Assembly (NCBI GenBank): GCA_914767715.1
Contig: OU612066.1
Location: 35,004,283-35,068,282 of the forward strand
Direction of reading: 5' to 3'
Length of the DNA stretch: 64,000 nucleotides
Source: Membranipora membranacea
Taxonomy: Eukaryota > Bryozoa > Gymnolaemata > Cheilostomatida > Membraniporidae
The translations under genes were made by a program, and so were the position numbers. Below the pieces are notes generated by a model that was given only the letters and a program-made list of their open reading frames with translations, was not told the origin of the DNA and searched no databases. Below, one piece after another: positions 47,585 to 58,290 of the stretch. How positions within the stretch are numbered: position 1 is the stretch's first letter; each line of letters begins with the position of its first letter.

Positions 47585-48487
47585 ATTACTCCGTATAGTG
47601 CCCTTGTCACATACACTGTATGTGACCAACGAATGTCACGATCTTTTACTGATCTGACACCCTGTCTAGGTTTCTAGGGTTTATCTAAAATTGATGTGTA
47701 CGCTACAAGAGTTGTCTTCTTTCTGAATCAGAAAGTTCAAAATGGATTCAGTGGATTATGTTCCTGTTGCTAGGTTACAAGCAGGAAACTACATTAGTCG
47801 GTGATTAACATAGTACATGTAGTACTTTTAATTTAGAAGTTCTGTGTATTTTCAGTCTCAGTTAGTGTTCAAAATTATTATGAAGAATATTGCTGTTGAT
47901 CTAGACATAGCAATAGTGATAATGAATTGAGTCCTCTTATGTTTTCTGTGTTGTTATGTCTGTATTTGATGCATGCCACTATCAGCTGTAAGTTTTAGCG
48001 CAGCACAAAACAAAGGAAGAACAACAAGACAAAAGTTTGTGTATAAATGACTACTTTGGGCTTAAAATCATCAGGTAGGAACAATGCATAACCTGTGCTT
48101 ACCTGTGCAATGCTTACCTGTGCTTTGAGCTAGAGTTCTTCATTGTGTTATCTCATCTCATTGTATAATATGATGTATTATATTGTGCAATGATTTGATA
48201 AAAAAAAAGTTTATTTACAAAAGCTCAAATCAATGTATCTGCCAAGCACAGGCAATTTGCAGTTAGTGCAAGTCCATCAATCAAGTCCTTTGCCTGTTCC
48301 TTCTGGTGACTGAGGGCTATTGCAAAAGTCAGAAAGTGGCACCTCAATACCTGACTATTTCCTATATATCTCCTCCACAAGAGGGAAAATACTTGTTAAT
48401 CTCTGTTGCAGGATGGTAGCATGCTATCATTGTTGATTATTAGACTAAATTCGTATAACAGAAGTTTTATTTTCTGTTGCAGTAAAA

Positions 48488-50602
48488 ATGGAATCAGCAA
48501 CTCAAAATCAGTCGCCGCATATGGCTGCGACACAAATTCCTGTTACTCAGACACCCACAATGCAGCAGGAGGTTGCGCCAAAGCCTGCACATCATAAGAC
48601 GTCAAAGCAGCTAAATTTTCCATTTTTTGAGAATTATATGAAGATGGCGAGGTTTAATTCTTCAGAACAGGAGGTGTTAGAGAGATGTCTTATACCCTTA
48701 CCAGCTTCTCGACATAGGTCTTCCCTTTCTAACTCTACAGTCATCAAATATCAAGGCATTGATAGTATGAGTCACCTTCTGGACTTAGATGACGACTACT
48801 TACTCAAGGTAACATCATCACATGTTTATTTTCACCATAAACATATCTACCTATCTTGGTTTTCGTTTTTTTCTCAGAGGTCAACAAGTTGCCAACATTG
48901 TCACATTATTTGTATACTTTCAAGCAAACCTCTTTGAATAAACTGTTTTAATTAGTCCCATGATCACTGCTTTATTCTTGCCTATTCCACATGGACCAAT
49001 TGATACTTGCAGTGCAATCTTACATAGGCTCATATTATAATACTGTGAAACTCTGTTTGTACAGACACTCGAGGGAGACAGCGATTTCAGTGATTCGATA
49101 TCAGCCATCAGCTCATTATCTCTCAGTAGTAAAAGGAAGAAGAAAAGGAGTGAGAGATGGAGAACAAACAGCCGCAGGGCATCTGCCAATGACCTCATTA
49201 TCATGAAGGTAATCAATCTAGCTTCATCATCTTTTATAAAATTTCAATGATTTTCTGAGGCCCTATAATCAGACTTTCTTGTACTCTCTATGTTCATTAA
49301 TCCATACTGAGTAAGTTCAACATCAATATAATTTGATGGTCAAGCAAGGTTGTTAATCGAAGTATGATTTTTTAAGCTGGCCATCTACATTCACGGCATA
49401 TCAATTGAGGAAATGTGTAAACTTCTAGAGAGAAGACAACTGCTTTGGATACAAGTGCATATGTACATAGTTGACCATCAAAATATTTTTTCAAGTCTAA
49501 ATACTGTTGCAGAGCTACAGCAAATATCAAATCTCTGATAAGCGAAGCTTTGCTTAGAGCCTGGTGTCAATAAATCTGCAAAGCTCAAGCTCTTATCATT
49601 AAGGGGACCAAAACTTGTCCATCTGAGATTTATGGCAGCATAAATTCATTTGTTGTTTTTCAGCATGAGGAAACCCATCAGCATTCAACGGAACAAAATA
49701 TGCACAGCAGTGAAAGAGTCAGTAGCCGACACAGTAACAAAGCTTCGCAGCAACATACACCCCGACACAATGACATGTCTGACGGTGAGGAACAGATATC
49801 TCATCACAGCATCCCTCGCAGTTATAGAAGTAACCATTCACATCATGGGACCACCCGCTCACATCATAGCAGTGCGCACTCACAACACAGCAATCATAGC
49901 TTTCACGGGTCTCACAGCGCAGGACCAACTAGAAGACATGACATCACCGCGGAGTCAGAGGAGAAAACTACAACTAGCTGGTCAGACAGAATTGTGAATG
50001 CAGATAATGATAACTTTCAACAAGGCAGTAACAGTATAAAATCAAGTCGACCTTCAAGCGCTAATCTTGTCAAGAACAATGAAGCTGTTGAAGGTCATTC
50101 TAGACCGTCAAACGGAGGTCAAAGACGGAGAAGATGGGAAAACTCACAAGGAAATAGGCGCCATTCAGATAGTGAGTCCGATAGTAGGGAACAGCATGTC
50201 TTTGAAGTAGAAAACAACTCTCAGGGTGAAAAGGTGCAGGGGCGCAGCAGGTATAGGGACAAAGAAGGGCATAGCAGACATAGGGAACGAAAAAAGGAGG
50301 CAAGTATGGGTGAGAATGAGAAGGAGAGTCGAAGGAGGAAAAGTAATCAACGCAAAGAGGATAGTGGGAGAGAGGATCATAGAGAGGATGGTGTAAGGGA
50401 TGGAGACAGGGGCGAGCTGCTAAGGAGGGATCATAGTGAGGAGCGTAGTATGGGTAGGAGTAAGAAATCAAGCAGACACAGAAGAGACAAAGATAACAGC
50501 GGCAGCAGCAATGATCAGATACTACAGATAGAATACAATGAGAAGCTGGGTAGGAATATGAGAGCTACTGCGAGAAAAGAGAGAAGAAAACTGAATGATT
50601 GA
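48488..50602 (+). CDS. Charged low-complexity protein, three exons, unassigned
   Basis: Exons 48488..48808, 49065..49208 and 49664..50602, all phase 0 with good splice sites, give 467 residues. Not recognised. The N-terminal about 40 residues are Gln/Thr/Pro-rich. Residues 45-115 look folded and are the likely conserved part (NFPFFENYMKMARFNSSEQE, IKYQGIDSMSHLLDLDDDYL). A Ser-rich then Lys/Arg cluster (SSKRKKKRSERWR) could be a nuclear localisation signal. The third exon is His/Ser-rich (repeated SHHS-like), then a long Arg/Glu/Asp/Lys region like RS/RE-rich nuclear proteins. The end LGRNMRATARKERRKLND is basic. A nuclear or RNA-associated role is a guess. The start follows a GTTGCAG acceptor, so a non-coding first exon is likely upstream. 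Confidence 0.83.
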
Positions 50603-51477
50603 CCTCACTGTGACTCGGTCGGAGTCCAGTTCATCCTAGTCTGAGAAAGCTGCCCAACGTATACAGACAAAAAATTACTGCGTTCATGGTTGTCTGCAGA
50701 TTGGTTCACTATCATTTTATGGATGATTCCAACAAACTACTATTGTAAGGATGAGATTACCCAATTGCAAAACGCTATTTATGACTTGCAATTTCCTCCC
50801 GTTTTCATTTTCACTCACTTCCAAATCGCTTCAAACCCGTGTTATTTTGTCGAAGCTTTTGAGATGCATTCATTTTATGTAAATGAGACGTAAATTTGGT
50901 TTTTTATACTTTCTGTAATAGCTACTTTTACAACAAAATAGATTAATTTGAAAACTAAATAATGTCATAGAAAAAGATTCGATGCCCAACCACCTAACCT
51001 AACTTTGCATGAGATGCATATCATACAGATAAAAATAGAGTAACATAATTAGGATTCTGATCATTAGAGTAAATTCTGAATTATATCAGCACATGAGAAT
51101 GCTTGTCCGTAGAGTGAAGCTTAGGGGGCCAATTAAATGACTTGTGGGATGAAAGGAAAAGAAACTATCAGACTTAACTTGAGCCAGTTACCATATCATA
51201 GACAATATCATATTTAACTCACAGTTCTCTTACTTTGATGACAAGCTAAACCACATATGAGGCAGTTAACTGTGTATGGATGCTTTTAGTAGTTCCAGTA
51301 TATATATGGAGGGGAAATTCCATAGTGGGCTATAAAGCAATTTGTTACTTTTTGTTTGCATGTCTCATAAAAATCAATCCCATTACCATGGCACTCACAT
51401 ACAACAACAATAGCTAGCCTGTAATACAAATGATCAAATTGGAGCGAGCATTGAGGGAGATAGTTTATAAGATCACA

Positions 51478-54400
51478 TCACAAAGTCACTGAGTTATCAC
51501 CGGTATTCAGCAGTATAAACTCGAGAACTCTCAGTCCCCTGAGCATGGGGTCTATGACTAGTATACCTCGTGGTCTGTATATCTCTCGATTCTGTTGGTC
51601 TAAGAATTCTGCTCCTTCTTTTGTTTTCTGTAACAATCAGATGGATTGATTGTGAATTTCAGCACCGTTCATACACAGGAAGGTAGATAGTAATTATAGG
51701 GGAGTAGCTGTGATAAATTTGGTCATTAAGATACAACTACTTGAAGAGGGATAGTCTGATCCCAACCCATACGTATCAGCAATCCCAATCGGACATACAT
51801 ACATAGTCAGCAAAGGTGGTGATAGGTTATTGCTGCAGATTTGCCACCCTAGATTACAAGTAATAAATAAGATGATAATCCTTGCCTTGTCAAGCCACAC
51901 TCCGTTGTTTTTCTTTTTGGGGCTTCAAACTATAATCTCATAGGCCAGAAGCAGCCTAGCTGTAACTGCTCTATAAAAAAATGGCACGCACAATTTTTGA
52001 TGGCAGGAAACTGATCGCATATTATACTTCATTGATGTTTCTTCTGTAAAATTCACCGGGTGTACCCAGTTGTAGTGGTCATATTTAGAAATTAAAAGGT
52101 GTTTTGTTTTTGCATTATATGTGTGGGGACATAACTCCTATTCTGTGTAATATTACTAATCTAATCTTCAGGGAATTCCAGGTTGAAACTGCATTGTGGG
52201 GATTTTGTTGACTTGCCAATTTATTTATCAAGTAAACTTGCAGAAGTCTGCTCGTGTTAGATCAGGACAAATTTAAAATTTTCAATAAGTATTATGTCAG
52301 ATCTTTATGAGGTTAGTATGATACTGTCTTGCGGCAGCATATCCGCAATATTTCTCAAAATTGCAATAATAAGTGAAATGTTAAGAATTCAATAAAAGGT
52401 GTTTCTTGGGTGGAACAACGTGCTGAATCCAATAATAAGGGTGTACCCAGTTGTAGCAATCATGTCAGCGGCAGCGCGGCAGCATATCCTCATTTCCTCT
52501 AAAAATTGCTTTTAATGAGTGAAATATTAAGAGTTTAAATAAAAGGTGTTTCAAGGGTATAATAACGTGCTGAATATAAAGAAATAAGGGTGAAACCTAA
52601 AACAAGTTTGATCCAATTGCCTGCATGCCTTTTGCTCCCGATCAACTGGTCACGCCGCGGCGTGACCAGTGGATTGGAAGCCACTCGGAATGCAGGCAAA
52701 TGGACCAAACTTGGTCTAGTGTACCCAGTCGTAGCAATCATGTCAGCGGAAGATCGGCAGAGAGGCAGCATATCGCAATTTTTCTCAAAATCGCTTATAA
52801 TAAGTGAAATGTTACGAGTTTTAAACAAGGGTATATCTAGGGTAGAACAACATGCTGAATCTACAACTGAGAGTGTACCCGGTTGTAGCAATCATGTCAG
52901 CGGCAGCGCGGCAGCATACCTGCAATTTTCTTCACAATCGGTTAGGTAAGTGAAATGTTAAGTGATTAATATGGTCAGCAGGAAACACGACTGTATGTAT
53001 GATTTTAACAAGATATTCTATCACATCATTTTAAAAAGTGGTCAGCGACAGCACTACATCTCAATGAGAACAAGACAGAAAGCAGCCTAGACGTGAGACA
53101 AATTTGATGTAGGAAAAAAGTGTGTACCCAGTTGAAGAGGTCAGCCGCAGCACTACTGCATATCCCAAATATTCACACTAGCGATATGTGATTAGTGGGA
53201 AGTCAAGAGTTTGATGCAGTTGACACAAGTCAAGACTATAGTCCTGGGTTCTAAATTGTGTATGTTTTATCATTGCATGAGGTGGTTGGTGAGAGACAGC
53301 GATACCGCATATCCCCATATCATGTCATTAGCATGTTAGGAAAGTATGCGAAGCTGGTATATCTAAGTTTTTCAGACTCTGACAGTTGGGTTTCTTTGCT
53401 GAAAAGTGAGGCAGTCATTGAACTCTTTGCTCATGTGTTATGCAAAAGGTATCCAGCCAAAAAATGACATAAGAGGCAATTGAAACATCAAAGATGTTGT
53501 TGGTAATTGCCCAAAGACAGTGGTTTTAAGACCATACAATATCATACTAGTGTCCCATAAGAAGTTTGACATAATTCAATTGAAATTTTTCAATTTGTGC
53601 TGGTCTGATACGAGCAGACTTCTCTACAAGTTTACTTCGTGAATTAATTGCCATGTCAACAAATCCCACAATGCAATTTCAACCTGGAATTCCCTGATGA
53701 TTAGATTAGTTAGATGACACAGAATAGGAGTTATTTCCCCACACATATAATGCCAAAACAAAACACCTTTTAATTTCTAAATATGACCTCTACAACAGGG
53801 TACACCCAGTGAATTTTACAGAACATACACCAATGAAGTATAAAATGTGATCAATATCCTGCCATCAAATATTGTCTGTGCCATAACAACTTATGCTATA
53901 GCTGCTTCTGGCCTATCAGGAGTTATCTTACTTTTGATAGCTCTTTTTCAGCCGCTTATTTGAGCATGGACTTGTTTTTTTATTTTATTTTCAAATTCAA
54001 TAACTTTTCCATTTATCCTAAGGAAAAAACAAAATTTTTATTTTTTGTGACTTTCCACAGGATAATTCAAAAATGTCAGCCCTGTTATAGAATCTGCCGT
54101 CCTGAAAGACAATCTTTAACCAAACTGATAATTATGTCGGAATTACTGCGGAAGAAAGTTTATGAATACAATTTTTTGTTTATGAAATATGATAATTATT
54201 TAATTAAGTTCATTTGAATTTACAATCAAGAGGTAGTCAAAGCTCAAAATTAGGCCTGAGCCTAAGCTGAAGATACCTTTTGATATCACATTGTATACAG
54301 TATGTGGGCCACTCAGAATAACATACCTGTTGTCCACGTAACAGGGCTACAATTATTTTGTTACAGAACTTGCTGACCATCACAATATGCCTAGGCCGAC

Positions 54401-55016
54401 TCACATGCAACATGAATCATTCACTGCTTAGTAAACACTCATTTAATTGATCCATACCTTTTCATAATGAGTTTTCATACAACAGAGGAATATATAAGAT
54501 GTGAGACAAGCGAAGCATCCCTCACAGAACGAGGAGCAGGACAGCTGCTCAGCCTCACGGTATATGGTGTTCAAACGATCTATAGTTTCTTCAAACTGCT
54601 CTCGAGATATCTGAAACATGCAGGGTCAGTATAGTGACTGGTCATATATTTCAATTATGGAGGGACGGATAACGATTGCAAATTCCTCTCAAATAGCGTC
54701 CAGTTAAATTAAATTAACCAAGTAAGTGAAGGTCAGAAATTGATGTAGAAGTATGTTTCTTTTATGGATCAAACTACTGTACGCCTATGCTGTATTTATG
54801 TTGTATTTTATAATTTCATAACACCCTAGCTGCTATGGCAGAGAGCTAGCAGTGGTAAAGTCCAAGCGTCCTGTCTTTAGTCCCATTATAGACAAATTGA
54901 ACACTCACCTTGCCTTCCAGTTCTCTTGGTAAACTTTTCTCAAATTTGACGGTCATCCCATCACTGTAATCTCTCTGTACAAATGCTTTAATACAGCCGG
55001 CAGGTATGCCCTCCAT
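51478..55016 (-). CDS. GOLGA7: Golgin subfamily A member 7 (GCP16/ERF4 family)
   Basis: Three minus-strand exons, all phase 0: 55016..54909, 54610..54458, 51627..51478; 135 residues, as in other animals (about 137). Known role: the Golgi-membrane partner of DHHC9-type palmitoyltransferases that palmitoylate Ras. Seen: KAFVQRDYSDGMTVKFEKSL near the N-terminus, ISREQFEETIDRLNTIYREA with EGCFACLTSYIFLCCMKTHY in exon 2 (palmitoylable cysteines), and QQNREIYRPRGILVIDP with RGLRVLEF at the end. ATG at 55016 is preferred; the frame stays open to an earlier ATG at 55064, but family members start about 10 residues before the conserved block. The 2.8-kb second intron holds a long inverted-repeat element. 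Confidence 0.94.
51941..53917. mobile_element. Long-TIR element with internal tandem repeats
   Basis: The left arm (51941..about 52310) and right arm (about 53555..53917) are inverted copies about 360 bp long. Both carry AGGCCAGAAGCAGC at the outer edge and GGTGTTTTGTTTT and GGGAATTCCAGGTTGAAA inside. The centre has about five imperfect copies of a roughly 150-bp unit starting GTGTACCCAGTTGTAGCAAT with GTCAGCGGCAGCGCGGCAGC (near 52320, 52440, 52720, 52872 and 53120). A smaller MITE sits inside. No protein-coding frame. It lies inside the second intron of GOLGA7. Confidence 0.85.
52595..52720. mobile_element. Compact fold-back MITE nested in the long-TIR element
   Basis: A nearly complete palindrome centred on GTCACGCCGCGGCGTGAC (about 52650-52667), with arms ending AAAACAAGTTTGATCC and GGACCAAACTTGGTCTAG. 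The arms match the terminal repeats of the element at 33055-33757. It interrupts the tandem-repeat array of the host element, so it inserted later. Confidence 0.88.
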
Positions 55017-55344
55017 TATCCCTGTGTAGTGTCTTGGCTTACAATATAGAAAAGACGAATACATAAATTCTAAATATCCTTGTGGTGAGATTTTACCTTT
55101 CCTTCGTCAAAAATATTCAATCTATTCTCCTATGTCGTTACTATCACATAGTCATTTACAATAGTACATTTCTTCGGCAATCTGATGCGCTTTAATAAAG
55201 CGGGTTCATTTCAGATGGGTTTGTCGGAGATTACCTGCAATAGCCTTCCTTACTCAGATATATGTTTAACTATGACTTGTAGTAGGCCTTGTACAGGTAT
55301 ATATAGTATAGGCCTACTAACTTTCAACTATCAAACTATCAACT

Positions 55345-56990
55345 ATCAAACTCAAAAATGGCACAATAGTATCAGACAGTCCAAAATGTGCTGAAACTCT
55401 GAATGAATACTTCCAGAGTCAGTTCTGTACAAGTGAAAGTCTAACAGGCCTTCCATTTCTTCAGACTGTTAACTGTCCCATCAAAATTCAGCCAATAAGT
55501 CCCCTGGGCCTGATCAAATCAGAAAGTGTGAGCTACTTGTGGGTCCTGTCATGGTGGACAAATGTCTAGCATACATATTTCAGGCATCAATAGACACGGG
55601 TGTGCTGCCGACACAATGGAAAACTGCTTACGTTATGCCAATCCACAAAAAGGGTGCGCGGGAAGAGCCATCAAACTACCGTCCAATATCGCTGACATGC
55701 ATACCATGCAAAATGCTTGAACATATTGCTCTACATTACCTCAACGAAACACTAGACAGTATACTATATAACCGACAACACAGGTTTAGGAAAGGGCTCG
55801 GATGCGAAACCCAATTGTGTGCCACGTACCACGATTTAGCCAAAGCTAGAGAAAAAGGTTCCACTGTGCACGGGGTTATCTTAGACTTCCGGAAAGCATT
55901 TGATAAGGTCCCCCATAATTTACTCATGCAAAAGATTCGGCGTATTGATGGCATAAACCGAAACATTGTGAACTGGATCCAGAGTTTTCTTGCTCAGAGA
56001 AGCCAGAGGGTTGCAGTACGAGGAACACTATCACCAGATTTATCGGTAACTTCAGGAGTGCCACAGGGCTCAGTGCTGGGGCCCACATTATTCCTGATAT
56101 ACATAAACGATTTACCAGAAGTTGTTGTGTGGAGTGAGTTTGTATGCTGACGATACCCTTCTTTACTCAGAGGTGAACAATGATGGAGATAGGTTCCGCT
56201 TCCAGGCAAATATTAACGCTTTGCACAAATGGTCTGGCGAGTGGAAAATGCCGTTCAACACTGATAAGTGTGAAGTTATCACATTTAGCAAAGGATCAAC
56301 AGCAGCTCCTCAGTACTCCCTCGGAAATAGTCCTCTTGAATGTGTTGACCAAACCACGTACCTCGGCATACAAATGCAATCAAACCTGAAGTTTGACAAG
56401 CATATAGCGTCCAAAATATAGAGCGCATCAAAAATTCTCGGCTGTATAAAATACTCTCTACATGAAGCGTCCGAGAGAGGCAAGTTGCTTGCATATACCA
56501 GTCTCTGCCGGCCAATCCTTGAGTATGGTGATACCCTTTGGGACCCATCTGACAATACTACCAGTGATGCTATAGAACATCAATATCAAAAACATCAAAG
56601 GTAGACGCGGAGTAACTGAAGGGCGAGCGAAACTTGAACTAAAACCGCTAAAAGATAGGCGAAAATCACACAGGCTGTCCTTACTGATGAAAATACTCTC
56701 AGATGAAACCAGACACCAGACCCTTGCCTCAGCATATGATGAGCTGGTTAACAATAGAAGCCAAACAGCTATGATTACACGAGCTGCTAACAGAGGGGAA
56801 CCAACCTCAATATATATATATATGCCTCGAGTCAGACGTATTACAACAGCTTCCTTCCGCGTAGTGTGAGGGATCTAAGGCTGGGGTCAAATAACACTCA
56901 ACAATAAGCAGCTATCGCTGCCACACTGAAATTACACTGACTAAACACTGACAAAAGAGGGACTCCCTGTTTGCACCATAAGGTGATTCT
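55345..56990 (+). pseudogene. Truncated non-LTR retrotransposon (CR1/L2/Jockey-type RT), dead
   Basis: An open segment at 55539..56150 encodes reverse-transcriptase motifs: PIHKKGAREEPSNYRPISLT, ILDFRKAFDKVPHNLLMQKI, TSGVPQGSVLGPTLFLIYIN. The catalytic YADDTLLY follows at about 56146 in another frame, so a frameshift separates it. Thumb-like sequence (FNTDKCEVITFSKG, YLGIQMQSNLKF) follows, then a stop at 56421 and a further frameshift near 56580. Upstream sequence from about 55345 (NEYFQSQF) belongs to the linker before the RT. The 3' end keeps the FLPRSVRDL motif near 56850 and carries a (TA)n run at about 56812. The 5' end is missing. Confidence 0.92.
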
Positions 56991-57037
56991 GAGTGTTCTA
57001 TATACTAATAGGTGAGTTACGAGGTGAGTATATTATA

Positions 57038-57785
57038 GGCCAATGGCATGGGCCCCTGGGACTTACATGTCTTTACTTTGCCAATGTACACTATCAACCA
57101 CCCTAAAAACACCAAACAGGGTAAGACACAAAAATTTTTTTGTTTACAATCTACCTTGAAATCTCTCACACTAACTCACTCATCCTTCCTCTTTCATTTG
57201 CTTCAGGTTTGAAGATTCTAGCACAAACAGAGCTGACTTTATGGACAAGAGAAAAAATTACTTCTACAAAATTAACAAAAACCTAAGTAAGCTGAAATGG
57301 CTGCATGAGTATTGACATCCCCACATGATTATTGTACTTTTTTTTTATTTCACTAAATCGGTTCTTTTTACACTCATATATGATTTCTCATAGTTTATTA
57401 GAAGCTTAGAAATTAATGAATATAATTTAGAACTCATATGTGAGTGTAAAAAGAACCAATTTAGTGAAATAATAAAAAAAAAGTACAATAATCATGTGGG
57501 GATGTCAATACTCATGCAGCCATTTCAGCCTACTCAGGTTTTTGTGAATTTTGTAGATGTACTTTTTTCTCTGGTCCATAAACTCAGCTCTGTTTGTGCT
57601 CGAAACTTCAAACCTGAAGCAAATGAAAGAGGAAGGATGAGTGAGTTAGTGTGAGAGATTTCAAGGTAGGTTGTAAACAAAAAAAATTTTGTTTCTTACC
57701 CTGTTTGGTGTTTTTTGGGTGGTTGATGGTGGACATTGGCAAAGTAAAGACATGTAAGTCTCAGGGGCCCATGGCCAATGCCAAT
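57038..57785. mobile_element. Large fold-back element, arms about 345 bp
   Basis: The left arm (57038..57381) and right arm (57432..57785) are reverse complements with few mismatches. They begin GGCCAATGGCATGGGCCCCT and close on ACACTCATATATGA / TCATATGTGAGTGT around a 50-bp AT loop. No coding potential of its own. Both arms contain a stretch with a TTGCTTCAGG acceptor-like site. It lies between the dead LINE and SUCLG1. Confidence 0.93.
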
Positions 57786-58290
57786 GGATACTCTTACAAA
57801 CTTGTAACTCAACAACACTGGCTGGTGTGTTTGAATGGGATGGGCTTGATAATTCACCACTCATAATTAATGAATGCCTGTGTAATATTGTAACAGCATG
57901 TCTTGAAAACATAAATACATATAAAACCTATTCTAGTGTGTATGTTATAAGAAGTACCTACTATAATCATGTCCTGCGACTCATATAGTCACAGTTGAGT
58001 TGTTTTTACATAGAATTATGACTGGCCTAGTTGAATTCAACTTAATTCTATGCTAGCTTGATTGAGGAAAAGAAAAGATTAACTAATAATGAGGTGTAGA
58101 CTCTCACCCAGGTGATGGTTAGTCTTGATAGTCTGTGAGTGCTTATGTGAAGATGTGGTCAGCTCTTAACAAATTAGTAAAACAAATTACTAAAATAATT
58201 TATTTTGTTTACTACTGGCCATCTTACTTCCGGTAGGTATGTTATCTTCTGTTTGATTGGTTTAAAGCCACAACCACGTGATCACCAACC

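Larger units (their letters stand above)
44900..48480. other. Intergenic with fold-back elements
   Basis: No supported gene. It contains a small palindrome at 46085-46186 (TGCACCTAGATCAAGTTCGG and AACTTGATCTAAGTTGCACC), a GC-rich hairpin at 46297-46355 (CAGACTTTGCCCC / GGGGAAAAAGTCTG) and the element at 47222. A 5' untranslated exon of the next gene may lie near 48.4 kb. Confidence 0.5.

Noticed and set aside
50100-50471. 123-residue minus-strand open frame (Pro/Tyr/His-rich)
   Set aside because: Antisense shadow of the Arg/Glu-rich third exon of the plus-strand gene at 48.5-50.6 kb.
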